Assembly: GCF_900142875.1 (NCBI RefSeq)
Contig: NZ_FRCK01000002.1
Location: 1 to 64,000 of the forward strand
Direction of reading: 5' to 3'
Length of the DNA: 64,000 bases
Source: Paracoccus solventivorans
GTDB lineage: Bacteria > Pseudomonadota > Alphaproteobacteria > Rhodobacterales > Rhodobacteraceae
Shown here: piece after piece, positions 28,434 to 37,723 of the stretch
Layout of the letters: every line of letters starts with the position of its first letter
Position numbering within the stretch: position 1 is the first letter of the stretch
Notes under the pieces: model-generated
Told to the model about the DNA's origin: nothing
Seen by the model: only the letters and a program-made list of their open reading frames with translations
Database searches by the model: none
Translations under genes and position numbers: made by a program

Positions 28434-29369
28434 ATGGACAACAAGGATATCATCGGCATCGTCGGTGCCGGGCTGATCGGACGGGCCTGGACCTGCGTCT
28501 TTGCCCGCGCCGGGCACCAGGTGCAGCTGTGGGACCCCGACCCGGCGCTGCGCGCCCAGATGCCCGAGCTGCTGCGCGCCATGCTGCTCGAGGCGGGCGA
28601 CGACCCCGAAGCCGCCGCCCGCGTCACCACCTGCGACAGCATGGAGCAGGCGCTGAACGGGGTGGCGCTGGTGCAGGAAAGCGGCCCCGAGGTGCTGGAG
28701 ATCAAGCGCGAGCTGTTCGCCCGCATGGACGCGGCGGCGGCGCCGGGAGTGATCCTCGCCTCGTCGTCCTCGGCGCTGGTCGCCTCGCAATTCGCGGTCG
28801 GGCTGGCGGGGGCGGGGCGCTGCATCGTCGCGCATCCGGTCAACCCGCCGCATGTGGTGCCGGTGGTCGAGCTGTGCCCCTCGCCCCAGACCGAGCCCTG
28901 GGTGCTGCCGCGGGCCGAGGCGATCTATCGCGCCGCCGGGCAGGTGCCGGCGGTGCTGAACCGGGAAATCCCCGGCTTCGTGCTGAACCGGCTGCAGGCG
29001 GTGCTGCTGGCCGAGGCGCTGCGGCTGGTCGGCGAGGGGGTCTGTTCCGTGCAGGCGCTCGACGACACCATGCGTCACGGGCTGGGCCGGCGCTGGACGC
29101 TGATGGGGCCGCTGGAAACCGTCTCGCTGAACGCGCCGGCGGGGGTGCACGACTACATGCGCCGCTATGGCCCGACCATGGGGCGGCTGGCCGACGACGG
29201 CGCCGGGTCCGAGGCGTTTTCGGAACGTGCCGCCGCCATCGTCGCCGCCGCCTTCCCCGAGATCGATCCGCAGGCTATCCGTGACCGCACCGCCTGGCGC
29301 GACCGCGAGCTGGCGGCGCTGGACCGCCATCTTCGTTCCCGAACCGATTCCAAGACCGACAAGGACTGA
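28434..29369 (+). CDS. 3-hydroxyacyl-CoA dehydrogenase-like (L-carnitine/L-gulonate dehydrogenase type)
   Basis: 311 residues with the N-terminal NAD motif IGIVGAGLIGRAW, the LVQESGPEVLEIKRELF and SSSSAL blocks, HPVNPPHVVPVVEL, and the C-terminal NREIPGFVLNRLQ helix of the 3HCDH family. The length and sequence style fit members acting on free beta-hydroxy acids (carnitine, gulonate) rather than CoA thioesters. With the BKACE gene 6 bp downstream it probably oxidises a beta-hydroxy acid to the beta-keto acid that BKACE cleaves. Confidence 0.85.
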   Translation: MDNKDIIGIVGAGLIGRAWTCVFARAGHQVQLWDPDPALRAQMPELLRAMLLEAGDDPEAAARVTTCDSMEQALNGVALVQESGPEVLEIKRELFARMDAAAAPGVILASSSSALVASQFAVGLAGAGRCIVAHPVNPPHVVPVVELCPSPQTEPWVLPRAEAIYRAAGQVPAVLNREIPGFVLNRLQAVLLAEALRLVGEGVCSVQALDDTMRHGLGRRWTLMGPLETVSLNAPAGVHDYMRRYGPTMGRLADDGAGSEAFSERAAAIVAAAFPEIDPQAIRDRTAWRDRELAALDRHLRSRTDSKTDKD

Positions 29370-29375
29370 CCCATC

Positions 29376-30311
29376 ATGGCCAAGACTCCCCGCAAGACGA
29401 TCATCACCTGTGCCGTGACCGGCGCCATCCATACCCCCTCGATGTCGCCCCATCTGCCGGTGACCCCGTCCGAGATCGCCGAGGCCGCGATCGGCGCGGC
29501 CGAGGCCGGCGCCGCCATCGTCCACCTGCACGCCCGCAACCCGCAGGACGGCAGCCCCGACCAGTCCCCCGAGGCGTTCCTGCCGTTCCTGCAGGTCATC
29601 AAGCAGCGCTCGCCGGTGATCGTGAACCTGACCACCGGCGGCGCCCCCACCATGACCATCGAGGAGCGGATGCGCCCCGCCGCGACCTACCGCCCCGAGG
29701 TCGCCTCGATGAACATGGGCACCATGAACTTCGGCCTGTTCCCGATGCTCGACCGCTTCGAGGGCAAGCTGAAGCACGAATGGGAAAAAACCTATCTGGG
29801 CAACCGCGACATCGTGTTCCGCAACACCTTCGGCGACCTGGAAAAGGTGATGACCGATCTCGGCGCCAACGGCACGCGGTTCGAGTTCGAATGCTACGAC
29901 ACCTCGCATCTGTACAACCTCAAGCATTTCTACGACCGCGGCATCGTCAAGGGACCGCTGTTCATCCAGACCGTGTTCGGGCTGATGGGCGGGATCGGCG
30001 CCCACCCCGACGACGTGATGCACATGAAGCGCACCGCCGACCGGCTGTTCGGCGACAACTATCGCTGGTCGGTGCTGGGCGCGGGCCGCAACCAGCTGCC
30101 GATCGCGGCGATGGCGGCGGCGATGGGCGGCCATGTCCGCGTCGGGCTGGAGGATTCGCTCTGGGCCGGGCCCGGCAAGCTGGCCGAGACCAACGCCCAG
30201 CAGGTCCGGCTGGTGCGCCAGATCATCGAGGGGCTGGGGCTGGAGATCGCCTCGCCGGAAGAGGCGCGCGAGATCCTGGACCTGAAAGGCACCGACGACC
30301 TCGGCTTCTGA
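29376..30311 (+). CDS. beta-keto acid cleavage enzyme (BKACE, DUF849 family)
   Basis: 311 residues. BKACE enzymes react a beta-keto acid with acetyl-CoA, giving acetoacetate and a new CoA ester, using a zinc held by the HLH motif (H50, H52 in VHLHARNP) and a later histidine/glutamate. Family blocks VNLTTGGAP, ASMNMGTMNFG, FIQTVFGLMGGIG and WSVLGAGRNQLP are all present. Known substrates include 3-keto-5-aminohexanoate and dehydrocarnitine; this one cannot be assigned from sequence alone. Last gene of the operon. Confidence 0.93.
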   Translation: MAKTPRKTIITCAVTGAIHTPSMSPHLPVTPSEIAEAAIGAAEAGAAIVHLHARNPQDGSPDQSPEAFLPFLQVIKQRSPVIVNLTTGGAPTMTIEERMRPAATYRPEVASMNMGTMNFGLFPMLDRFEGKLKHEWEKTYLGNRDIVFRNTFGDLEKVMTDLGANGTRFEFECYDTSHLYNLKHFYDRGIVKGPLFIQTVFGLMGGIGAHPDDVMHMKRTADRLFGDNYRWSVLGAGRNQLPIAAMAAAMGGHVRVGLEDSLWAGPGKLAETNAQQVRLVRQIIEGLGLEIASPEEAREILDLKGTDDLGF

Positions 30312-30333
30312 GCGCCGCGCCGGCGGCACGGCC

Positions 30334-30387
30334 GGACCGGGGGCTGTCCGCCCCCGGACCCCCGAGGATATTTGCACAAGGAAGAAC
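30334..30387 (+). repeat. intergenic repeat copy B
   Basis: 54 bp: a GGGGGC-loop-GCCCCC hairpin, CCCCCGAGGATATTT, seven variable bases and GAAGAAC. It matches copy D at 47 of 54 positions. Located after the BKACE gene. Confidence 0.85.
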
Positions 30388-30432
30388 CTGCCCCTTCCAT
30401 CCCCGCGTGCGTCGCGGGCGAGGATTCGGGCG

Positions 30433-30493
30433 GTTCTTAAATATCCTCGGGGGAGAGGCCGCAGGCCTCGCGGGGGCAGACAGCCCCCGTCCG
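30433..30493 (-). repeat. intergenic repeat copy C
   Basis: Inverse orientation to copy B, on the other side of the same convergent gap. On the minus strand it reads GGGGGCTGTCTGCCCCC, an inserted GGCC palindrome-rich segment, then CCCCCGAGGATATTTAAGAACC. Confidence 0.8.
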
Positions 30494-30539
30494 GCAGCGC
30501 CCACAAGGCGCGACCGCGCCGTATCTTACAAGATCAGCG

Positions 30540-31847
30540 TCAGACCAGCTCGCCTTCGAGCGAGTTCGGCGCGCTGGCCTTGATCCGCACCTGCAGCAGC
30601 TCGCCCGGCGCGACCTCGGGCGCGTGGACGAAGACCGAGTGCAGATAGTCCGACTTGCCGACCATCTGCCCCGGCATCCGGCCGGGTTTCTCGAACAGCA
30701 CCCCCAGGGTGCGCCCGACCATGGATTCCTGCGCGGCCTTCTGCTGGCGGTCCAGCAGCGCCTGCAGTTCCTGCAGCCGGGCGTCGGCGATTTCATCGGC
30801 AACCATCTCTCGCCCGAAAGCAGGTGTCCCGGGGCGCGGCGAATACTTGAAGCTGAAGGCGGTGCCGAAGCCGACCTGTTCCACCAGCCGCAGCGTGGCC
30901 GCGTGGTCCTGATCGCTTTCGCCGGGGAAGCCGACGATGAAGTCGCTGGTCAGCATGATGTCGGGGCGGGCGGCGCGGATGCGGTCGATCAGCCGCAGAT
31001 ACTGCTCGGCCGTGTGCTTGCGGTTCATCGCCTTGAGGATGCGGTCCGACCCCGACTGCACCGGCAGGTGCAGATAGGGCATCAGCTGCGGGATGTCGCG
31101 ATGCGCCTCGATCAGATCGTCGCCCATGTCGTTGGGGTGGCTGGTGGTGTAGCGGATCCGGTCCAGCCCCTCGATCCCCGCCAGCTGCCGGATCAGCGCG
31201 CCGAAACCTTCGCCCCCCTCGCCGTGCCAGCCGTTGACGTTCTGGCCCAGCAGGGTGATCTCGCGCACGCCGCGCGCCACCAGGTCGCGCGCCTCGGCCA
31301 TGATGCGGGCCATGGGGCGGCTGACCTCGGCCCCGCGGGTATAGGGGACCACGCAAAAGGCGCAGAACTTGTCACAGCCCTCCTGCACGGTCAGGAAGGC
31401 GGCGGGGGCGCGGCGGGTGGCGCGGCGTTGCGGCAGGTGGTCGAACTTGTCCTCGGGCGGGAACTCGGTGTTCACCGCCGGGGCCTCGCCGCGCACCATG
31501 GCGGGCAGGTTGTGATAGGACTGCGGGCCCACGACCAGATCGACCAGCGGGGCGCGGCGGATGATCTCTTCGCCCTCGGCCTGCGCCACGCAGCCGGCGA
31601 CCCCGATCTTGAGATCCGGGCGCGCGCCCTTTAGCGGCCGCAGCCGGCCCAGGTCGGAATACAGCTTCTCGGCCGCCTTCTCGCGGATATGGCAGGTGTT
31701 CAGCAGCACCATGTCGGCATCTTCGGCGCGGTCGGTCTGGACATAGCCCTCGGCGCCCATGGCCTCGGCCATGCGCTGGCTGTCATAGACGTTCATCTGG
31801 CAGCCGTAGGTCTTGATGAACAGCTTCTTCGGCGTCTGGTCGGTCAT
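30540..31847 (-). CDS. miaB: tRNA-2-methylthio-N6-dimethylallyladenosine synthase
   Basis: 435 residues. Radical-SAM methylthiotransferase that adds the 2-methylthio group to i6A37 of tRNAs. An N-terminal UPF0004 domain holds three cluster cysteines (YGCQMN, NTCHIR, AGCVAQ). The radical-SAM domain has CDKFCAFC (CxxxCxxC), SRPMARI and PGESDQD, and a C-terminal TRAM domain follows. The start ATG 31847 gives the standard MTDQ...[12 protein letters not shown] opening. The frame is open farther upstream, but no start there fits the family. Confidence 0.97.
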   Translation of the reverse strand: MTDQTPKKLFIKTYGCQMNVYDSQRMAEAMGAEGYVQTDRAEDADMVLLNTCHIREKAAEKLYSDLGRLRPLKGARPDLKIGVAGCVAQAEGEEIIRRAPLVDLVVGPQSYHNLPAMVRGEAPAVNTEFPPEDKFDHLPQRRATRRAPAAFLTVQEGCDKFCAFCVVPYTRGAEVSRPMARIMAEARDLVARGVREITLLGQNVNGWHGEGGEGFGALIRQLAGIEGLDRIRYTTSHPNDMGDDLIEAHRDIPQLMPYLHLPVQSGSDRILKAMNRKHTAEQYLRLIDRIRAARPDIMLTSDFIVGFPGESDQDHAATLRLVEQVGFGTAFSFKYSPRPGTPAFGREMVADEIADARLQELQALLDRQQKAAQESMVGRTLGVLFEKPGRMPGQMVGKSDYLHSVFVHAPEVAPGELLQVRIKASAPNSLEGELV

Positions 31848-31939
31848 GGCGCGCCCTGCCCTTATGCTGGCCGCGAGATGCCGGCCGGTCGAACCCGGCA
31901 CATATAGCGGCCCGGGCGGGCCATGGGAACCCGCGCCGC

Positions 31940-32422
31940 TTAACGCAGGTCGCGGGCCAGGAAGCGGGCGGCGCGGGTCCAGCTGTCGTCGGAATCGCCG
32001 CGGAAGCTCAGGTCGCGCTGTGTGGTCACGGTCTCGGCCTTCGTGTCGACCAGTGTGGCGAAGCCCTGCATGATCAGCGTGCTGGTCTTGAGCACGACGA
32101 CGAACAGCGCCCGCTCGGCGCCCTGGTCGCGGGCAAGGGCCACCAGACATTCCGGGGTTTCGGGCGAGCAGGCGACGGCGACGGTGGCCGCGTCGATGCG
32201 GGCGATGCTGGTGCCCTGCCCGGCCGCCATTTCCTCGGCCAGCGTGGCGCCGAAATCCTCCAGCCGTGCCAGATGCGCCGCGCCCTGGTCCGCGGCCTCG
32301 CCCGAGGTGTCGAGGAACTTGACCGGCAGCAGCGCCACCACCTCGGCCGCCGCGGGGGCCGCGGCCAGAGCCGCAAGGGCAGCCACGCAGATACGGGCAC
32401 GGGTGCGAGACAGGGACATCAT
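31940..32422 (-). CDS. exported protein of unknown function (DUF2380-like)
   Basis: 160 residues with a clear signal peptide ([19 protein letters not shown]..., cleaved after AAAPAAAE, about residue 26). The mature part has two cysteines ([10 protein letters not shown]) likely forming a periplasmic disulfide, and strands typical of DUF2380 proteins, whose function is not known. It lies 92 bp upstream of miaB on the same strand and is divergent from the transaminase gene. The family assignment is tentative. Confidence 0.75.
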   Translation of the reverse strand: MMSLSRTRARICVAALAALAAAPAAAEVVALLPVKFLDTSGEAADQGAAHLARLEDFGATLAEEMAAGQGTSIARIDAATVAVACSPETPECLVALARDQGAERALFVVVLKTSTLIMQGFATLVDTKAETVTTQRDLSFRGDSDDSWTRAARFLARDLR

Positions 32423-32606
32423 CCGCCCAGCCTGCCCCCGGCCGCCGCCCCGATCCAGCACTGCCGCCGGCACCCAAGACCAAGGGATGACCCGCGCCCG
32501 CCCGGCAGCCTGCCGGCGCGACCGGCCATTCTGCCGCCCCTTGCCGCGTTGAACCCGCGCCACGGCGGCGCTAGCCTGATCCCAACCAGAGAGAGGTGTT
32601 TGCATC

Positions 32607-33983
32607 ATGGACGAGAAAAGCTGGTCGGCCCGCGCCGAAACCGTGTCGATGTTCGGCTTTACCGACCTGCCCAGCGTGGAGCGGCGCGGCACCATCGTGC
32701 TGACCCATGGCGAGGGGCCCTATGTCATCGACACCCAGGGGCGGCGCTGGCTGGATGCCAATTCCGGCCTGTGGAACATGGTCGCCGGCTTTGACCACAA
32801 GGGCCTGACCGAGGCCGCCAAGGCGCAATACGACCGCTTCCCCGGCTATCACGCGTTCTTCGGGCGCATGTCCGACCAGACGGTGATGCTGTCGGAAAAG
32901 CTGGTCGAGGTCTCTCCGTTCGCGCGCGGCAAGGTGTTCTACACCAACTCGGGGTCCGAGGCGAACGACACCATGGTCAAGATGCTGTGGTTCCTGCACC
33001 GGGCCGAGGGGAACCCGAACCGCCGTAAGATCCTGACCCGCTGGAACGCCTATCACGGCGTCACCGCCGTGTCCGCCAGCATGACCGGCAAGCCCTATAA
33101 CGAGGTGTTCGGCCTGCCGCTGCCCGGCTTCATCCACCTGACCTGCCCGCATTTCTGGCGCGAGGGCAAGCCCGGCGAATCCGAGGCCGAGTTCGTCGCC
33201 CGCCTGGCCGCCGAGCTGGAGGAGGTGATCGCCCGCGAAGGCGCCGACACCATCGCCGGTTTCTTTGCCGAGCCGGTGCAGGGCGCGGGGGGCGTGATCC
33301 CGCCGGCGCAGGGGTATTTCCAGGCGCTGGTGCCGATCCTGAAGAAACACGGGATCCCGGTGATCTCGGACGAGGTGATCTGCGGATTCGGCCGCACCGG
33401 CTCGACCTGGGGTTGCGAGACCTATGGCTTTACCCCCGACGCGATCATCTCGTCCAAGAACCTGACCGCCGGGTTCTTCCCGATGGGGGCGGTGATCCTT
33501 GGGCCGGAGCTGTCGGACCGGCTCGACGCCGCCATCGCCCCGATCGAGGAGTTTCCGCACGGCTTCACCGCCTCGGGCCACCCGGTCGGCTGCGCCATCG
33601 CCCTGAAGGCGATCGACGTGGTGATGAACGAGGGGTTGGCGCAGAACGTCATCGACAAGGCCCCGCGGATGGAGGCCGGCCTGCGCGACATCATGCAGCG
33701 CCACGAGAACATCGGCGAGCTGCGCGGCGTCGGCTTCATGTGGGCGCTCGAGGCGGTGAAGGACGCCGAGACCCGCCAGCCCTTCCCGCCGCATCTCTCG
33801 GTCAGCGAGCGTATCGCCAACACCTGCACCGACCTGGGGCTGATCTGCCGGCCGCTGGGGCAGTCGATCGTGCTGTGCCCGCCTTTCATTCTGACCGACG
33901 CGCAGATGGACGAAATGTTCCAGAAGCTCGACCGGGCGCTGGAACAGGTGTTCGACGGGCTGCGCGCCGAGGGCGAGATCTGA
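32607..33983 (+). CDS. class III omega-transaminase (PLP)
   Basis: 458 residues, from memory closely resembling the (S)-selective omega-transaminase characterised from Paracoccus denitrificans. It transfers amino groups from amines or beta-amino acids to pyruvate or similar acceptors. Visible elements are WLDANSGLWNMVAGFDHKG, the GSEAND phosphate-binding segment, AYHGVT, SDEVICGFGRTG with the PLP aspartate, and the Schiff-base lysine in SSKNLTAGFFPMGAV. ATG 32607 follows GAGAGAGG. The physiological substrate is not evident from neighbours. Confidence 0.93.
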   Translation: MDEKSWSARAETVSMFGFTDLPSVERRGTIVLTHGEGPYVIDTQGRRWLDANSGLWNMVAGFDHKGLTEAAKAQYDRFPGYHAFFGRMSDQTVMLSEKLVEVSPFARGKVFYTNSGSEANDTMVKMLWFLHRAEGNPNRRKILTRWNAYHGVTAVSASMTGKPYNEVFGLPLPGFIHLTCPHFWREGKPGESEAEFVARLAAELEEVIAREGADTIAGFFAEPVQGAGGVIPPAQGYFQALVPILKKHGIPVISDEVICGFGRTGSTWGCETYGFTPDAIISSKNLTAGFFPMGAVILGPELSDRLDAAIAPIEEFPHGFTASGHPVGCAIALKAIDVVMNEGLAQNVIDKAPRMEAGLRDIMQRHENIGELRGVGFMWALEAVKDAETRQPFPPHLSVSERIANTCTDLGLICRPLGQSIVLCPPFILTDAQMDEMFQKLDRALEQVFDGLRAEGEI

Positions 33984-34034
33984 GCTGCCGTTAAGGGGAA
34001 ATTAACCCGTCGCCGCTAGCCTGCCCGAAAGACC

Positions 34035-37000
34035 ATGGTTTCGGGCAGGACATTGGGCAGGACCGACTTTGCGCTGCTGATCGCGGGGATGCACCGCAGC
34101 GGCACCTCATATCTGGGCGAATGCTGCGGGGCGCTGGGGCTGGCGCTGCCGCGTGATGCGGGCGGCCCCGCCCTCGACAACCCGCGCGGGCATTTCGAGC
34201 CGCGCGCGGTGGTGGCGCTGAACGACGCGATCCTGGCGCAGCAGGGCGCGGTCTGGCTGCGCGCCGGGCGGCTGGACCTGCCCGCCCCCGACGCGGCGCT
34301 GCTGGCGCGGATGGACGCGGCGGTGGCGGAAAGCTTCGGCACTGCGCGGCGCATCGTGATCAAGGATCCGCGGCTGTCGCTGACCCTGCCGCTGTGGCGG
34401 GCCTGGCTCGACGCGCGCAGAATCGGCGCGGCGCTGCTGATCGCCCTGCGCGACCCGGCCGAGGTCGCGCAATCGCTGGCCCGCCGCAACCGCACCGGCG
34501 CCGAAATGGCGATGCTGTCCTGGGTGCAGCACATGCTGTCGGTGCTGGAGCACAGCCGGGAAATGCCGCGGCTGCTGGTGCCCTTCCCGGGCTGGACCGC
34601 CGATCCGGGGGCGATGCTGGCCCGGATCGCATCCCTGTGCGGCCGCGAAGCTGACGCGGCCACACAGGCGCAGGCCGCGGCGAGTTTCCTGCCGGCGGCG
34701 GTGCATGGGGCGGCAGCGCCGTTGCCCGACACGCCCGCCGCGCGGCTGGCGGGGGCGCTTTACCAGGCGCTGTCGGGGTCCATGGGCGATGTCGGACCGG
34801 GGGCTGTCTGCCCCCGGACCCCCGAGGATATTTCGGTGATGAAGAACATCCCCGGCGAAGCCGCGCTGGCCGGGTTCCGCCTGCGCCATGATGCGCTGGC
34901 CGCAGTCGCCGCCGAGGTCGAGGCCGCCTCGGCCGCAGCGTTGCGCGCTGGCCACCGCTCTGCCGCGGCGCTGCACGAGGCGCTGGCGGCGCGCAGCGAG
35001 CAGCTGGCCGCCACCGAGGCCCAGCGGGACCGGGGGCTCGCCGCGCTGCGCGCGCAACTGACGGCGACCGAGGTGCAGCGAGATGAGGCGGTGGCGGGAC
35101 TGACGGCACGGCTGGAAGCGACCGAGGCGCAGCGGGATGAATCCATTGCCCTTCTGACAGCGCAACTGCAGGCGACCGAAGCGCAACGGGACGCAGTGGC
35201 GACGCTGACGGCGCGGCTGGAAGCGACCGAGGCGCAGCGGGACCAGGCGGTCGCCGTACAGGCGGACATCGCGGCGCAGCGCGACGCTGCCTCTGCCGCG
35301 CTGGTCGCAGCACGGGCGCAGCACGACGAAGCGGCGGCCACGCTGGCCACGCAGCTTGCCGATGCCGGGGCGCAGCGCGACGCCGCGCTGGCCGATGCCG
35401 CCGCCAGCCGTGACCGTGCGGCCGCGGCCGGGGCGCAGCGCGACGAGTTGGCCGAACAGGCCGAGCAGCAGGCCCAGACCCTCGCCGAGCTGCGCGAGCA
35501 TAAAGCGCGGCTGCGCGGGCATCTTGCCGCGACCGAGCGGGTGCTGGCCGAGACTGCGGACTGGCTGAATCGCGAGCGGCTGACCGTGCTCAAGCCGATC
35601 TACCGCCGTGCCTGGCGCGCCGGCGGGCGGGCGCTGCGCCGGGTGCTGCCCGGGCCGGCGGTCGAGCGGCTGCGCCGGCAACTGCCGGTGCCGGGCGGGA
35701 TCCCGCGCGCGCTGGCCTTTGCCGAAGCCCCCCCGACCGCGCCCGGCTGCGGCTATGCCGGCATCCCGCCCCGCCAGGGCGACACGCCCGACATCTTCAT
35801 CCTCTCGATCATCGGCTGGGATTTCCGCACCCAGCGCCCGCAGCATCTGGCCACCCGCATGGCCGCCGCCGGACACCGGGTGTTCTATCTGGAGATGGAG
35901 AGCTCGCCCGGGAACGGCAGCGCGCGCGAGGTTGCGCCGGGGGTCCATGCCATCCGCCTGCCCGCGCGGGGGATGCGCGGGGTTGCGGCCTATACCGGCG
36001 TGCCCTCGGCCGCGCAGGCGCGCGCCTGGGTCGATCATTTCCACGCGCTAGCCGATGCGGTGGGGGTCTCGCCGGTCAGCCATGTGGTGATCCAGCACCC
36101 CTATTGGTGGCATCTCGCCCGCCACCTGTCGCCCGAGTTCCAGCTGACCTTCGACTGCATGGACGACATCGGCGGGTTTTCCAACACCCAGCCACAGGTG
36201 CTCGAGGCCGAGCTCGAGATGGCGGCCCAGGTCGACAAGATGGTGGTCAGTTCCCTGTATCTGGCCGACCGCTTCGGCGCGCTGCGCGAGGTGGCGCTGG
36301 TGCGCAACGGCACCGACGTCAGCCATTTCATCCGCAACCATGACGAACCCGCGCCGGACTGGCTGGGCCCGTTGCAGCCGGGGGCGATCCGCGTCGGCTA
36401 TGTCGGCGCGATCGCCGAGTGGTTCGACAGCGACCTGCTGGAACGCGTCGCCCGCGCCAACCCGGATTTCGACATCCACCTGTGCGGCGCGGTCACGGCC
36501 GAGCCGCCGCTGGGGCTGGGCAGGCTCGACAACATCACGCTGCACGGGGAAATCCCCTATGCCGACGTGCCGGCGTTCCTGCAGCAGATGGAGGTGCTGA
36601 TCATCCCCTTCCAGCTGCTGCCGATCATCAAGGCCTGCGATCCGGTCAAGTTCTACGAATATGCGGCGGTGGGACGGCCGACTGTCTCGACCTCGCTGCC
36701 GGAACTGGCGCGGGCCGGCGATCTGGTGCTGCGCGCCGACTCTCCCGAAGATTTCGCCGCCGCCATCCGCCGGGCCGCGCCGCTGGCGCGCGATGCGGAT
36801 CTTGCGGCAAGGCTGCGGCGCTATGCGCTTGAGAATGCCTGGGATTTCCGCGCCGCCGACATGCTGGCCCATATGCGGGACGAGCCGCTGCTGTCGGTGA
36901 TCGTGCTGCATTACGGCGACGACACCGACATGACGCTGGCGGCGCTGCACGCGCTGCTGGGGCGCGGTGAGGTCTATCCCAATCTCGAGGTGGTGCTGGT

Positions 37001-37679
37001 CGACAACGGCTCGGCGCCGCCGGTGCGCGAGGTGCTGCGCGCCCGCGCCGCCGCCGATCCGCGCATCCTGCTGGTCGAAAATGACCGGAATCTGGGCTTT
37101 GCGGAGGGCAACAACCGCGGGATCGCGGCGGCGCGCGGCGAATATGTGCTGCTGCTGAACAACGACACCTTCCTCGCGCCCGGGGCGTTGCTGGCGATGC
37201 TGCGCCACCTGCAGCGCAACCCGCAGATCGGCATCGTCGGGCCCCTGACCAACAACATCGGCAACGAGGCCCGGGTCGAGATCGCCTATGCCGATATGGA
37301 GCAGATGGCGCTGGCCGCGCGCGCCCTGGCCACCGGCCACCGCGGCCGCGCGACCCCGCTGCGGGTCTGCGCCTATTTCTGCGCGATGTTCCGGCGCGAA
37401 GATCTCGACCGGCTGGGGCATCTGCCGGAAATCTACGGCCGCGGCATGTTCGAGGACGACGACCACTGCGCGACCTTCCGCGCCGCCGGGCTGGGGATGG
37501 CGCTGGCCGAGGATGCCTTCTGCCACCACCATCTTTCCGCCAGCTTCGGCGCCCTGCCGTCCGGTGAAAAACAGGCGCTGTTCGCCCGTAACCGCGCGAT
37601 CTTCGAGGGACGCTGGGGGGCATGGACCCCGCATCGCTATCGCGAGCGCCGCCCCGCCGGCAGCCTGCCCGTGCGCTGA
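34035..37679 (+). CDS. giant multidomain protein: sulfotransferase, coiled coil and two glycosyltransferase domains
   Basis: 1214 residues. About 1-245: sulfotransferase-like domain with a PAPS-type loop GMHRSGTSYL and KDPRLSLTLP. About 254-271: residues encoded by an intergenic repeat copy. About 275-510: Ala/Gln-rich coiled coil with five ATEAQRD-type repeats. About 585-945: GT4-like domain (WDFRTQRPQHLA, VGYVGAIAEWFDSDLL, KFYEYAAVGRPTVS). About 952-1200: GT2 domain (LSVIVLHYGDD, LVDNGSAP, LLNNDTFLAPG). No membrane helix is seen. It probably builds and modifies a surface polysaccharide, with the next two genes. An internal in-frame ATG at 34839 could be a second start; see findings. Confidence 0.85.
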   Translation: MVSGRTLGRTDFALLIAGMHRSGTSYLGECCGALGLALPRDAGGPALDNPRGHFEPRAVVALNDAILAQQGAVWLRAGRLDLPAPDAALLARMDAAVAESFGTARRIVIKDPRLSLTLPLWRAWLDARRIGAALLIALRDPAEVAQSLARRNRTGAEMAMLSWVQHMLSVLEHSREMPRLLVPFPGWTADPGAMLARIASLCGREADAATQAQAAASFLPAAVHGAAAPLPDTPAARLAGALYQALSGSMGDVGPGAVCPRTPEDISVMKNIPGEAALAGFRLRHDALAAVAAEVEAASAAALRAGHRSAAALHEALAARSEQLAATEAQRDRGLAALRAQLTATEVQRDEAVAGLTARLEATEAQRDESIALLTAQLQATEAQRDAVATLTARLEATEAQRDQAVAVQADIAAQRDAASAALVAARAQHDEAAATLATQLADAGAQRDAALADAAASRDRAAAAGAQRDELAEQAEQQAQTLAELREHKARLRGHLAATERVLAETADWLNRERLTVLKPIYRRAWRAGGRALRRVLPGPAVERLRRQLPVPGGIPRALAFAEAPPTAPGCGYAGIPPRQGDTPDIFILSIIGWDFRTQRPQHLATRMAAAGHRVFYLEMESSPGNGSAREVAPGVHAIRLPARGMRGVAAYTGVPSAAQARAWVDHFHALADAVGVSPVSHVVIQHPYWWHLARHLSPEFQLTFDCMDDIGGFSNTQPQVLEAELEMAAQVDKMVVSSLYLADRFGALREVALVRNGTDVSHFIRNHDEPAPDWLGPLQPGAIRVGYVGAIAEWFDSDLLERVARANPDFDIHLCGAVTAEPPLGLGRLDNITLHGEIPYADVPAFLQQMEVLIIPFQLLPIIKACDPVKFYEYAAVGRPTVSTSLPELARAGDLVLRADSPEDFAAAIRRAAPLARDADLAARLRRYALENAWDFRAADMLAHMRDEPLLSVIVLHYGDDTDMTLAALHALLGRGEVYPNLEVVLVDNGSAPPVREVLRARAAADPRILLVENDRNLGFAEGNNRGIAAARGEYVLLLNNDTFLAPGALLAMLRHLQRNPQIGIVGPLTNNIGNEARVEIAYADMEQMALAARALATGHRGRATPLRVCAYFCAMFRREDLDRLGHLPEIYGRGMFEDDDHCATFRAAGLGMALAEDAFCHHHLSASFGALPSGEKQALFARNRAIFEGRWGAWTPHRYRERRPAGSLPVR
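34794..34847 (+). repeat. intergenic repeat copy D, inside a coding sequence
   Basis: The first 40 bases match copy B at 39 positions, and the GAAGAAC end is also shared. Here it is translated in frame (about residues 254-271, reading GPGAVCPRTPEDI in part) at the boundary between the sulfotransferase domain and the coiled coil. Confidence 0.9.
35013..35243 (+). repeat. 54-bp tandem repeats encoding coiled-coil units
   Basis: ACCGAGG/ACCGAAG-type unit starts occur at 35013, 35067, 35121, 35175 and 35226: three periods of 54 bp and one of 51 bp. Each encodes TEAQRD plus 11-12 residues rich in Leu, Ala and Thr. The nucleotide similarity indicates recent expansion or gene conversion. Confidence 0.85.
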
Positions 37680-37723
37680 GCTCGCTTAACCGGATCTTCA
37701 TCCTTGCGTGGCAGGTTCGGATC

